Assembly (NCBI GenBank): GCA_035640155.1
Contig: DASQWR010000228.1
Coordinates: forward strand, 1-16,332
Origin: JALYQB01 sp035640155
Lineage (GTDB): Bacteria; Actinomycetota; Actinomycetes; Mycobacteriales; Pseudonocardiaceae
Reading direction: 5' to 3'
DNA length: 16,332 nt
Positions 7,489 through 14,284 of the stretch are shown piece by piece. The notes under the pieces are model-generated. The model did not search any database, was not told the DNA's origin, and saw nothing but the letters and a program-made list of their open reading frames with translations. The position numbers and the translations under genes are program-made. Each line of letters begins with the position of its first letter. Within the stretch, counting starts at the first letter, position 1.

Positions 7489-8339
7489 GTCGTCGCTCCG
7501 CTCCTTGTCAGCTGATTGAAGCCAGCTTGTTCAACGTTTCTCCGCCCGCCGCGTCATCCCACCGCAGTGTGACCCATGACCAGCAGGATCAGGCCGACGA
7601 CGGACCTCGTCATGCTCATGCACGGATCGGGCTGCGGACCGTGCGCAGAAAGGGACGGTCGGGTGCTGTGCCGGTCGTGCTGGGACACGTCGCCGAAGTC
7701 GTGACCGCCATCGCGGACAAGGCGCCGAACTTGGACACGCACGTCACCGTGCGCATGCTCGCGCATCACTGGACTGACCGACAGCCTGGTGAAACTCGTA
7801 GTGAAGCGCCTCGTTAATGCGGACCTGCTCCGCCCCCTCCGCAGGAGCGTCCACGTGGCGTGAGCTATCACGAGATCCAGCGCTCGGGTGGGCTGTGGGA
7901 TGCCCTTGTTGATCCTTGTGCACGTCTTGGGCGTGGATCGTCCGACGATGCCCCTGACCACTAGAGCCGTTACGGCAGGACCATTCCCCTGTACAAACAT
8001 TTGCATGCCGAGGATGCCGCACTCCTGTACGTGCGGCACTTCGAGCGGCTGTGGGCGGCGCGCGGACGTCGCTCACCCGGATGCGGATCCATGATCCACC
8101 GGTCGGTGGGCAACGTGAGCACCGGGCCGAGGAGCGCAGCGGTGCCCGACCGAGAGCCCGGGTCGCTGATCATTACCCTGGGATCGGCCGCTGCCTCACT
8201 GGTTCTCCGTGAGCCGGGTCCCATCAGCGAGCTGAATGTCCTCGCGGTCAACGTCGACGTCCGGACCGATCGGGGTGTCGGTGGTGAATGCGGGGAGGTG
8301 TGCGTTCAGGCATGGGGGCCACTTCCTTGAAGGTGAGTC
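7489..8339. other. ~850 bases with no recognised gene
   Basis: I see no protein family that I can name on either strand. Two stretches look coding-like but isolated. A plus-strand stretch near 7668-7780 with G/C-rich third positions encodes VPVVLGHVAEVVTAIADKAP. A plus-strand stretch near 7990-8065 encodes LHAEDAALLYVRHFERLWAA, which weakly recalls the end of some actinobacterial regulators. Both are flanked by stops or non-coding-like sequence, so they are probably remnants of genes broken when the neighbouring element integrated. A possible short cysteine-rich ORF is listed separately. Confidence 0.4.
7576..7704 (+). CDS. Possible 42-residue protein with two CxxC pairs
   Basis: From ATG 7576 to the TGA at 7702-7704 the frame encodes 42 residues ending GCGPCAERDGRVLCRSCWD plus six more. 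The C-G-P-C and C-R-S-C pairs, 11 residues apart, could bind one zinc ion as a minimal zinc ribbon. There is no clear ribosome-binding site, and the first 20 residues look unremarkable, so this may be the tail of a broken gene or chance. Similar C-terminal CxxC pairs occur in the replication ATPase and in the fragment at 13847-14023 of the neighbouring element. Confidence 0.28.
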   Translation: MTSRIRPTTDLVMLMHGSGCGPCAERDGRVLCRSCWDTSPKS

Positions 8340-8349
8340 GGCATGACGT

Positions 8350-8367
8350 GTACTGTATGACGAGTAC
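8350..8367. promoter_or_regulatory. Inverted repeat GTACT-n8-AGTAC near the integrase end
   Basis: GTACTGTATGACGAGTAC has perfect 5-base arms (GTACT and AGTAC) around an 8-base AT-richer centre. It lies about 55 bases beyond the 3' end of the integrase, where the attachment site of an actinobacterial integrated element is expected. It could be an integrase or excisionase arm site, or an operator of a GntR-type regulator, whose sites often carry GTAC-like arms. No tRNA end is visible here. Confidence 0.35.
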
Positions 8368-8421
8368 CTCCGTCAGCCGCGCGGAAACCGGCCCTGACCA
8401 GCACCGCAGTGCGCGTTGAGA

Positions 8422-9560
8422 TCATCGGGGCCGTCCCTGGGCCGTGGCAGCCTCGCCGGGCGCCGCATTCCACGCCGAGTCGATCGCGCTGCGTGTCCGG
8501 TCCTCACTGTCCGGCAGCAAGTGTCCGTAGGTCGTCAGCACGAGTTGTGCGTTGCAGTGCCCCAGCCGTTCGGCCACGGCAACGACGCTCTCGCCGGCGG
8601 CCAATAGCCACGAGGCGTAGGCGTGGCGGAGAGCGTGGCTCGTGGTCCCCGCCGGCAGCTCAGCCCGCGCCACGGCCCTGCTGAACGTCACCGTGCCGTA
8701 GAACGAATGTGTCAGGGGCCGCCCCTCGCGGGTGGTGAACAGGGTGCCGTCCACCCCCGCCGGGAACGCCTGCATGTGCGCTGCCAGTACCTCGGCGACC
8801 ACGGTGGGCAACGGCAGGGTCCGGCGGGAGCGCGGCGTCTTCGGCTCCGAGCGGACCCGGGAGCCCGATGCGATCTGCTGCTCGATCCGCACCGTGCGCC
8901 CCAGGAAGTTGACGTCCTCGGTTCGTAGCGCGAGCAGCTCGCCCAGTCGCAGCCCCAGCCCGGCCTGCACCGTGACCATCGCCCGGTACCGCTGCGGCAT
9001 CGCGTCCGCCAGGGCGCGCACCTGGTCGACGGTCAGCGGTACCACGCGCTCAGCCTCGGCTCGCGGAAGGCCCACCTTCACCACCGGCGAGGACGCAATC
9101 AGAGCGCGAGCACCGCCGCGGCGAACACCGCCCGCACCAGGCCCAGTAGCAGTCGCATCGTGGACGGGGCGAGCAGCCGGACGCGTTCCGCGGCCCAGCC
9201 CTGCACCTCGGATGGGCGCACCGCGACCAGCCGCCGAGCGCCGAGGGCGGTGGGCGCGATGTGGTTGTCGATCAGCGCCGCCATGCGCCGCGCTGTCGTT
9301 GCCCGGTGCGGGCGCGACGCGAGGTAGGCGCGGGCGTAGTCCGTGAGGATGGTCTGATCGGTCGGGTCCACCCACGTGCCCCGCAGTAGATCCGCCTCGT
9401 GCTCGATCTTGCGGCGGGTGGCGTCGAGTTTGCGGTCGTGGGAAGTGCCGCCGCGCTCGCGGCCGTCGACACTGCCGCGCACCCGATAGCGCCTCCCCTG
9501 GCCGCATCGTGGTTTTGGCGTGCCGTCCTTGCGATACCAACGATCTTCGACGTGTCCCAC
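8422..9560 (-). pseudogene. Tyrosine site-specific integrase, one frameshift
   Basis: Two minus-strand frames form one phage-type tyrosine recombinase of about 380 residues, the enzyme that integrates and excises the element. The N-terminal frame runs from GTG 9560: EDRWYRKDGTPKPRCGQGRR arm-binding domain, then the SAM-like core-binding domain (ARAYLASRPHRATTARR ... PSTMRLLLGLVRAVFAAAV). A -1 shift near 9103-9112 puts the rest in another frame: SSPVVKVGLPRAEAERVVPL and the catalytic domain. Catalytic residues are all present: Arg in AGLGLRLGELLAL, Lys in EPKTPRSRRTLPL, H-x-x-R in SHALRHAYAS, His in ERLGHCNAQ, and Tyr in LTTYGHL. GTG 9560 is chosen because GGAGGA lies about 9 bases upstream and the start follows the stop of the upstream gene by 5 bases. 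As sequenced, the protein would stop before the catalytic domain. An error in the read would restore a full enzyme. Confidence 0.85.
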
Positions 9561-9565
9561 GGGGA

Positions 9566-9952
9566 TCAGTCCTCCCCGTCCTGGCCGGGCAGCGTCACGC
9601 CCAACTCGGCGGCACGCTGGAGTACGTGCGGCCCCACCCTTGGCACCGTCGCGCCCATCTCCTCGATGCGCTCCAGCGCTCGCTGCATGGTCTCCAGGTA
9701 GTTCCGATGCAGCTCGTCCTGGCGGCGCTGTGCCTCCTCCTCGGTGGCGGCCATGAACCGTTCGCGACGGCGCAGCTTCGCGGCCATCTCGACAACGAGC
9801 CGGCCTTCCCCGATGAGGTCTGCCGCGTACTGGTAGGCCGCATGTCCGTCCGGCCGGTTGTCGAGCGTCCCGGCGCCTGTCAGCCACAACAACGCTGACC
9901 ACGGATCGACCTCGATGCCCTCGGCCACCGGCACGGGGGTGTCCTGCCGCGG
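9566..9952 (-). CDS. Small coiled-coil protein upstream of integrase, probably 5'-truncated
   Basis: The open frame extends to a possible start at 9988, but the protein-like sequence begins near 9952: LADPRQDTPVPVAEGIEVDP, then SALLWLTGAG. It continues into a charged, predicted coiled-coil helix (EEEAQRRQDELHRNYLETMQ, ALERIEEMG) and ends VLQRAAELGVTLPGQDGED. I do not recognise the whole protein. The VDPWSALLW string weakly recalls small terminase-like proteins of actinobacterial elements; treat that as a guess. Its stop lies 5 bases before the integrase GTG, and the integrase ribosome site is inside its 3' end, so the two are probably translated as one operon. The 5' end collides head-to-head with the truncated start of the plus-strand ATPase gene, which suggests that both lost their beginnings. 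Confidence 0.45.
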   Translation of the reverse strand, partial: PRQDTPVPVAEGIEVDPWSALLWLTGAGTLDNRPDGHAAYQYAADLIGEGRLVVEMAAKLRRRERFMAATEEEAQRRQDELHRNYLETMQRALERIEEMGATVPRVGPHVLQRAAELGVTLPGQDGED

Positions 9953-9975
9953 GTCGGCCAGTCGACGGGCCGAAT

Positions 9976-11622
9976 GTGGCCCGGGCACTGCGGGGCGGGC
10001 GCCGTTCGTTGCGCGCCGAGCTGGCCCGGCTGTATTACGCCGAGACGAAAGCCACCGCGGGCACCGCGGCCCTGACCGACGCGCTGCTGGTACTGGAGGG
10101 CGACGCGCAGGGCGCGGAACCGGTGGACGTGGCGCTGCGGGTCGGCCGCTCCCCGCTCGACGGCCGGCTGGTGCTCGACCTGGGCGGTGAGGACGGGCAC
10201 GCCGTGGTGATCGGGGCTTATGGGTGGGAGATCGTCGAGCATTCCCCGGTGCTGTTCTGGCGCACTAACGCGACACTGCGGCTGCCGACCCCCGACGCGA
10301 ACGGCAACATCGATGAGCTACGGGACCTGCTCAACGTCTCCGACGTGGACTGGCCGCTCGTGGTGGCCTGGTTGCTTGCCGCGCTGATATCGGACTTGCC
10401 GCACCCGGTGCTGCTGCTGCGCGGCGAGCACGGAACCGCGAAGTCCAGTGCCGCGCGGCTGCTCACGTCGATGATCGACCGGTGTGCCTGCCAGCTGCGC
10501 ACCGCTCCCCGCAACGTGGAGGACTGGGTGGTGGCCGCGGCCGGCTCCTGGGTGACCTGCCTGGACAACATCTCCGAGCTGCAACCGTGGCTACAGGACG
10601 CCGTGTGCCGCGCGGTCACCGGTGACGGGCTGCTACGCCGACAGCTCTACACCGACAGCGATGTCTCCGTGCTGGCGTTTCGCCGCGTGATGGCGCTGAC
10701 CAGCGTTGATCCCGGGCGGCTCCAGGGCGACCTGGCCGACCGCATGGTCACGATCGAGTTGGAGCGCATCCCGGCCGACAAGCGCAGTTCCGAGGAGGAC
10801 CTCAACGACCGGTGGGCGAAGGTGCACCCCCGCGCCCTAGGCGGGTTGCTGCACGTCGCGGTGAACGTGCTCCGGGAGCTGCCCACGGTCCGGCGCACCG
10901 ACCTGTCCCGGATGGCAGATTTCAGCCGCGTGCTGCTCGCCGTTGATGCGGCCCGGGGCAGCAACGGGTACGCCACCTACGCCGAGCAAGCGGGTAAGAC
11001 GGCGCAGCAGGTCGCCGAGGGCGACTCGGTCGCCATCGCCATCCGCAAGACCATCAAGCGGAAGTGGGAAGGCACCGCGAGCGACCTCATGGCGCTACTC
11101 ACGCCCGACACGCCACCTAAGGACTGGCCTGCCACACCGCAGGGCATGGGCGGGCGACTGAGCCGCACCGCGCCGATCCTGCGATCCCTCGGCTGGGCTG
11201 TCGAGCAGGAACCACGCACCAACAAGGCCCGCCAGTGGAGCATCCGACCACCCACAGACACAGACACCGGTGAGGAGCACCCCGCGCAGTCGTCACAGAC
11301 GTCACCATCGTCACCCATGCCCCCCGACCAGGGCGTTTCCGGTGACGACATCGGTGACGACTGCGGTGACAACCTGGCCGACGACCCGGCCGGCGATGAG
11401 CCCGGTGACATCTCAGACCGTCGTGGTGACGACTGGCGTGACGACCCGGATCAGAGCGTTTTCGCAGGTCATGACAATGGTGACGTCTGTGACGACTGCG
11501 CGGGGGACCCCTCGGACCCTCCTCAGGATATGGCCCGTTGCGCGAGCTGCGGTGCGCCACTGTTGTTCAACCATCCCGGCCGCACCATCTGCGAGCGCTG
11601 CCGCCTCGCTGCGGCGTCTTAA
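9976..11622 (+). CDS. Phage/element replication ATPase (SF3-like helicase), 5'-truncated, with zinc ribbon
   Basis: This is the helicase-like ATPase commonly found in actinobacterial integrative elements and prophages, where it drives element DNA replication, often behind a primase domain. Counting from GTG 9976 (548 residues): an N-terminal region with LRAELARLYYAETKATAG; Walker A G150-EHGTAK-S157, with Ala instead of the second Gly; Walker B-like WVTCLDN with D197; then VCRAVTGDGLLRRQLYTDSD (about 208-227) and FRRVMALTSVD sensor region, followed by GDLADRMVTIELERI. Residues about 455-516 are an Asp/Gly-rich low-complexity linker encoded by repeated GGTGACGAC-like units. A zinc ribbon closes the protein (C522-x-x-C525 ... 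C539-x-x-C542). No good ribosome site precedes 9976. In-frame codons further up look non-coding, so the original start and any primase part are probably lost. It may be inactive or unexpressed. Confidence 0.75.
   Translation: MARALRGGRRSLRAELARLYYAETKATAGTAALTDALLVLEGDAQGAEPVDVALRVGRSPLDGRLVLDLGGEDGHAVVIGAYGWEIVEHSPVLFWRTNATLRLPTPDANGNIDELRDLLNVSDVDWPLVVAWLLAALISDLPHPVLLLRGEHGTAKSSAARLLTSMIDRCACQLRTAPRNVEDWVVAAAGSWVTCLDNISELQPWLQDAVCRAVTGDGLLRRQLYTDSDVSVLAFRRVMALTSVDPGRLQGDLADRMVTIELERIPADKRSSEEDLNDRWAKVHPRALGGLLHVAVNVLRELPTVRRTDLSRMADFSRVLLAVDAARGSNGYATYAEQAGKTAQQVAEGDSVAIAIRKTIKRKWEGTASDLMALLTPDTPPKDWPATPQGMGGRLSRTAPILRSLGWAVEQEPRTNKARQWSIRPPTDTDTGEEHPAQSSQTSPSSPMPPDQGVSGDDIGDDCGDNLADDPAGDEPGDISDRRGDDWRDDPDQSVFAGHDNGDVCDDCAGDPSDPPQDMARCASCGAPLLFNHPGRTICERCRLAAAS
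11338..11523 (+). repeat. GGTGACGAC-like tandem degenerate repeat within the ATPase gene
   Basis: The DNA here is dominated by variants of GGTGACGAC and GGTGACATC (for example near 11341, 11353, 11362, 11403, 11424 and 11480). They encode Gly-Asp-Asp repeats in the linker between the ATPase domain and the zinc ribbon. Such tracts are prone to slippage. The translated linker is strongly acidic and probably disordered. Confidence 0.6.
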
Positions 11623-11630
11623 TCGCGATG

Positions 11631-11652
11631 AGGAGACCGATGACCCGGACCG
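11631..11652 (+). repeat. 22-base direct repeat, copy 1 (ribosome site + start of a small ORF)
   Basis: The 22 bases beginning AGGAGACCGATGACCCGGAC recur exactly at 14283-14304. The repeat contains an AGGAG ribosome site and an ATG followed by the codons for M-T-R-T. Copy 1 lies 8 bases after the ATPase stop codon. The two copies are direct repeats 2652 bases apart and bound the regulator/SnoaL segment. Confidence 0.85.
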
Positions 11653-11699
11653 ACGCCGACGCCAGGATGGTCGGTGATCGAGTCCGACCCGAAGTCTGA
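11640..11699 (+). pseudogene. Short ORF starting M-T-R-T-D-A, 19 residues
   Basis: ATG 11640 with AGGAG 4 bases before it opens a frame of only 19 residues (MTRTDADARMVGDRVRPEV). The same ribosome site and first codons occur at 14292, where the coding stretch continues much further if a 5-base duplication is ignored. I read this copy as the 5' stub of that small gene, cut off by rearrangement just downstream. Confidence 0.45.
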
Positions 11700-11739
11700 T
11701 GCCGGCGGCCGCAACGATCGCTCGCGAGCTGGGCGCTAG

Positions 11740-12132
11740 CTAGCGCATCGTGGCCCAGTCCCTCCCGTCAGGCCGACAGGGAATCGTCGACAACAAGATC
11801 GCCCCGTACTTCGCCGAGGGCAGGGTCCTCGACGGGACCGAGACGCCTTCGGAGGACTGACACCTGATGGCTGGCAGGGTCGCCAGCGCGTCGGCTGTGG
11901 CGCGGTCGGGTGGGAGGTAGGGCTGGCCGGTGAGGTCGGCCACGGCGCAGCCCAGCGCCCCGGCGAGGTCCTTCAGCAGTCCCCGGCGCTCGAACGCCCG
12001 TTGTCCGCGTTCGAGCCGCGAGAGGTGGCTCGTGGAGATCCCGGCGAGTCCGGCGGCCACCGCGAGGGACAGCCCCCGGCGACGGCGGATCAACCGGGCC
12101 CGGTGGCCGATGTCGGTTGTGTCCGTCGCCAC
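11740..12132 (-). pseudogene. XRE-family HTH regulator, C-terminally truncated and chimeric
   Basis: From GTG 12132 the protein starts MATDTTDIGHRARLIRRRRG and continues LSLAVAAGLAGISTSHLSRL then ERGQRAFERRGLLKDLAGAL. This is a clear Cro/C1-type helix-turn-helix (residues about 10-65) that binds operator DNA. Homology runs to DLTGQPYLPPDRATADALAT (about residue 85). After that, near 11865, the frame continues for about 40 residues in unrelated sequence to a stop at 11740. Relatives with this N-terminus have a long C-terminal domain, absent here. The HTH could still bind DNA, for example as a repressor without its sensor, but loss of function is as likely. It is divergent from the first SnoaL gene. 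A likely leaderless promoter sits directly upstream. Confidence 0.75.
11750..11860 (+). pseudogene. Possible C-terminal tail of a hydrolase
   Basis: The plus frame ending at the TGA 11858-11860 reads QSLPSGRQGIVDNKIAPYFA then EGRVLDGTETPSED. The Y-F-x-x-G-x-x-x-x-G-T pattern weakly resembles the C-terminal end of TAP-like secreted alpha/beta hydrolases. It starts after an in-frame TAG and has no ribosome site. It sits antisense to the non-homologous 3' end of the XRE gene, which therefore reads into foreign DNA. Confidence 0.22.
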
Positions 12133-12150
12133 GGCACCAGGATACTGTCA
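12133..12150 (-). promoter_or_regulatory. Probable leaderless promoter of the XRE gene
   Basis: On the minus strand TATCCT, a TAnnnT-type -10 box, is followed by six bases (GGTGCC) and then the GTG start at 12132, with no ribosome site between. This is the layout of actinobacterial leaderless promoters, where transcription starts at the start codon. The surrounding TGACAGTATCCTG could also be an autoregulatory operator. Confidence 0.45.
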
Positions 12151-12269
12151 TGGCCCGCCTCGACGTATCGCGGCGACCCGGCCGGAGCTGCATCGGACAC
12201 TCGGAGATGCGGTGGCCGACCTTGTCGCCCTGCTGATTGCGTTCTCATTCTCGAAGAGAGAGGAATGCC

Positions 12270-12728
12270 ATGTCTGAGGAGCACAAGCAGCTGTTTCAGC
12301 ACCTGATGGAGGAGGTGTTCAACAAGGGGAACTACGACGCCGCCGACCAGCTGGTGGCGCCCAACTTCCTCAACCATGAGGCGTCCGAAGGTCCCCGTGG
12401 GCCGGAGGGGTTCAAGGCGACGGCGAGGTGGCTCCACAACGCCTTCCCTGATCTCCACGCCGTCCTTCACGAGACCGTCGCCGAAGGTGACCTGGTCGTT
12501 GGCCGTATCACGCTCAGCGGCACCCACCGGGGCGAGTTCATGGGTGCGCAGCCCACAGGTCAACGCTTCTCGGTCCAGCACCTGCATATGTACCGGATAG
12601 CCGACGGAAAGCTCGTCGAGCACTGGGCCTGCCGCGACGATGTGGCACAGCTCGCGCAGCTCGGCCTGATGCGCCCGGCCATGCCCGGTCCCGGCGGCGA
12701 GCGCCGGTCCCGGCCGGCGCCCGAGTAA
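12270..12728 (+). CDS. SnoaL-like (NTF2-fold) ester cyclase-type protein
   Basis: A complete 152-residue single-domain protein of the SnoaL/NTF2-like superfamily, whose members include polyketide cyclases and many small-molecule isomerases or hydrolases of unknown substrate. Seen: MSEEHKQLFQHLMEEVFNKG (first helix), LVAPNFLNHEASEG, PEGFKATARWLHNAFPDLHA, EGDLVVGRITLSGTHRGEF, and GKLVEHWACRDDVAQLAQLG, the classic DGK-hEHW end of the SnoaL fold. The start at 12270 is supported by GAGAGAGG about 7 bases upstream, and the upstream in-frame codons look non-coding. It lies divergent from the truncated XRE gene, inside the segment bounded by the 22-base repeats, and about 560 bases before a second SnoaL-like gene. 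Substrate unknown. Confidence 0.85.
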   Translation: MSEEHKQLFQHLMEEVFNKGNYDAADQLVAPNFLNHEASEGPRGPEGFKATARWLHNAFPDLHAVLHETVAEGDLVVGRITLSGTHRGEFMGAQPTGQRFSVQHLHMYRIADGKLVEHWACRDDVAQLAQLGLMRPAMPGPGGERRSRPAPE

Positions 12729-13292
12729 AGCGCGCGGCAAGAGGTGAGGTCTCGACGCGATGAGCTCTAGAACCGCGGCCTACTCGCGGAGGACGCGGAC
12801 ACGTGATCGGCTCGCGCCGCTGCGGTCGTTTGCGGCCGGAGAGTCGGAGGTGCTTGAGGTCTATGCAAACTAGTAGATCGCGCAGCGCCCAGCGCTCGAC
12901 AGTTGCCCACGCATCGTCGCCCGTGTCTGGGGTGATGTGTCCGGCGCCGGCGAGGAGGTGGCTGCTGAACCGGAGGGCGTCGTAGTGGTGGTCGGCGAAT
13001 TCGGGGCAGTACGGGTCGTCGTGCGCGCAGACGAGCTGGCGGACTGGTGCGGTGGCGGTGACGGCGTTCGCATCCAGGTCGTGAGGCCGTGACAAGGTGC
13101 GCGGGGAGGGGATGGCCGACCCGGTGCTCGACGGGCCGCGTCTGACCCCCAACTGGGCCCGGAGAACGTCCCCGGCGAAGCGTTCGAGTCGGCCGACGTC
13201 GAGCGAATCCTCGCCCCGGCGGCCGAAGCCGCGGTCTCACCGCCGGGCCAGCCGGAAAGCGCGATCTCGGAGTGAATGGTCAGGAGACAGGA
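12729..13292. other. Inter-SnoaL region with gene remnants
   Basis: No intact gene. A minus-strand hydrolase fragment (listed separately) occupies 12868-13080. On the plus strand a frame of about 40 codons ends at the TGA near 13274 (LGPENVPGEAFESADVERIL, then APAAEAAVSPPGQPESAISE). It has coding-like third positions and looks like the C-terminal tail of an unidentified protein whose beginning is missing. The last bases hold the ribosome site of the second SnoaL gene. Confidence 0.45.
12868..13080 (-). pseudogene. RBBP9/YdeN-type serine hydrolase, C-terminal fragment
   Basis: The minus-strand frame encodes APVRQLVCAHDDPYCPEFAD, then SSHLLAGAGHITPDTGDDAW and ATVERWAL. The D-D-P-Y strand with the acid residue and the G-H-I-T with the catalytic His, followed by G-x-x-x-W, match the C-terminal half of the RBBP9/YdeN alpha/beta-hydrolase family. 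The N-terminal half with the GxSxG serine is not found. About 70 residues remain, with no start or ribosome site, so this is a decayed remnant. Confidence 0.6.
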
Positions 13293-13817
13293 ATGGACAT
13301 ACTCAGCCCCACCCAGGAAGGCATGCTGGAGACGTTCGAGCGGCACATGGCGGCGGAAGCGACGGGCGATCTCGACACGGCGCTGGCGACGATGGCCGAC
13401 GATCCCTACGTCAACCACGTGCCGGTGATGACCGGCGGCGTGGGACGGGAGAACGTACGCAGGTTCTACCGCGACCACCTGGTCGGCAGATTCTTTCCAC
13501 CGGACGCCGAGATGATCAACGTCTCACGCACCGTCGGTGCGGACCGGATCGTGGAAGAGGGAGTGGCCAGGTTCACCCACACCACCCCGGTCGATTGGAT
13601 GCTGCCCGGAGTGCCACCCACGGGCCAACGGATCGAGGTAGCGGCGGTGGCGATCATCGACTTCGACGACGGCAAGATCGTGCACGAGCGGATCTACTGG
13701 GATCAGGCCTCGGTGCTGGTGCAGATCGGGATGCTCGACCCCGCCGGCCTGCCGGTGACCGGCGCGGACAGCGCCCGCAAGGTACTCGACCCGACGCTGT
13801 CGCCCCGCGAGACCTGA
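13293..13817 (+). CDS. SnoaL-like (NTF2-fold) protein, second copy-type
   Basis: A complete 174-residue NTF2-fold protein. It starts MDILSPTQEGMLETFERHMA, then TMADDPYVNHVPVMTGGVGR and ENVRRFYRDHLVGRFFPPDA, EEGVARFTHT, DWMLPGVPPTGQRIEVAAVA and DGKIVHERIYWDQASVLVQI. This is the actinobacterial nuclear-transport-factor-2 family type related to ester cyclases, where a conserved Asn-His and the VHERIYWDQ strand line the pocket. ATG 13293 is chosen for AGGAG 6 bases upstream. An earlier in-frame ATG at 13275 has no such site. It is only distantly similar to the SnoaL-like protein at 12270, so the pair is not a recent duplication. It could act with it on one substrate. No pathway partner is present to tell which. 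Confidence 0.83.
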   Translation: MDILSPTQEGMLETFERHMAAEATGDLDTALATMADDPYVNHVPVMTGGVGRENVRRFYRDHLVGRFFPPDAEMINVSRTVGADRIVEEGVARFTHTTPVDWMLPGVPPTGQRIEVAAVAIIDFDDGKIVHERIYWDQASVLVQIGMLDPAGLPVTGADSARKVLDPTLSPRET

Positions 13818-13846
13818 AGCGATCCATCAGCAGCGCGCGCAGATGA

Positions 13847-14023
13847 GGCAGGAACTGCTTCTCCAGGTGTTTTCCCCGGTCAGAGGGGGTGCGGACGCAC
13901 CCGGACGCTTTGGACGCTTCCCCGGGTAGGGACACGTGCCGAGCATGCGGGAAGACCGTCCGGCTCTCCTTGCTCGCCGGCCTGTGCCGGGGCTGCCGCT
14001 TCCCCGGCCGGGCCGTGTCGTGA
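13847..14023 (+). pseudogene. Zinc-ribbon tail fragment, probably of a second element ATPase
   Basis: The open frame ends GRDTCRACGKTVRLSLLAGL then CRGCRFPGRAVS before the TGA at 14021-14023. C-R-A-C and C-R-G-C, separated by 13 residues, form a compact zinc ribbon like that ending the ATPase at 11622 (C-A-S-C ... C-E-R-C). Both lie at a similar position relative to the 22-base repeat. No start codon or ribosome site is seen, so I read it as the 3' end of a second, related replication gene whose body was lost. Confidence 0.45.
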
Positions 14024-14110
14024 CGCGCGTCGCGAGCGTCGCGAGCGACGGATACGAGCAAATCTCAGGGGGCCACTTGCGCTGGCACAACCTCAGTCGT
14101 CCACCCAGCG

Positions 14111-14284
14111 ATGGCAGCCCGCTTGCACCACCTACTGGTGGAGGTCGAGCCGCAGCTCGCGCGCAACGGGCGCCGCCCCGGACGGGGTGTGGTCCGCGCC
14201 ACGGTAAGTGGTCCGAGTCGATTTCTGGCAACCATTCCCGGTCAAGTCGTCGAGCAGCGCCCGCCCGTCGTGATCGTCGATTAG
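14111..14284 (+). CDS. Small hypothetical protein, 57 residues
   Basis: From ATG 14111 to the TAG at 14282-14284 the frame encodes MAARLHHLLVEVEPQLARNG, RRPGRGVVRATVSGPSRFLA and TIPGQVVEQRPPVVIVD. Third codon positions are mostly G or C, which sets this frame apart from the alternatives. I do not recognise the family. Its stop codon lies just before the second 22-base repeat, so the next small ORF follows within 10 bases, as in a tight phage-like operon. No strong ribosome site is seen; an upstream overlapping frame (GTG 14020 to 14295) is possible but less coding-like. Confidence 0.4.
   Translation: MAARLHHLLVEVEPQLARNGRRPGRGVVRATVSGPSRFLATIPGQVVEQRPPVVIVD

Noticed and set aside
11338..11523. 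CRISPR-like or iteron array in the ATPase gene
   Set aside because: Units are degenerate, in frame, and without regular spacers, so this is not CRISPR. An iteron role is kept only as a speculation in the findings.
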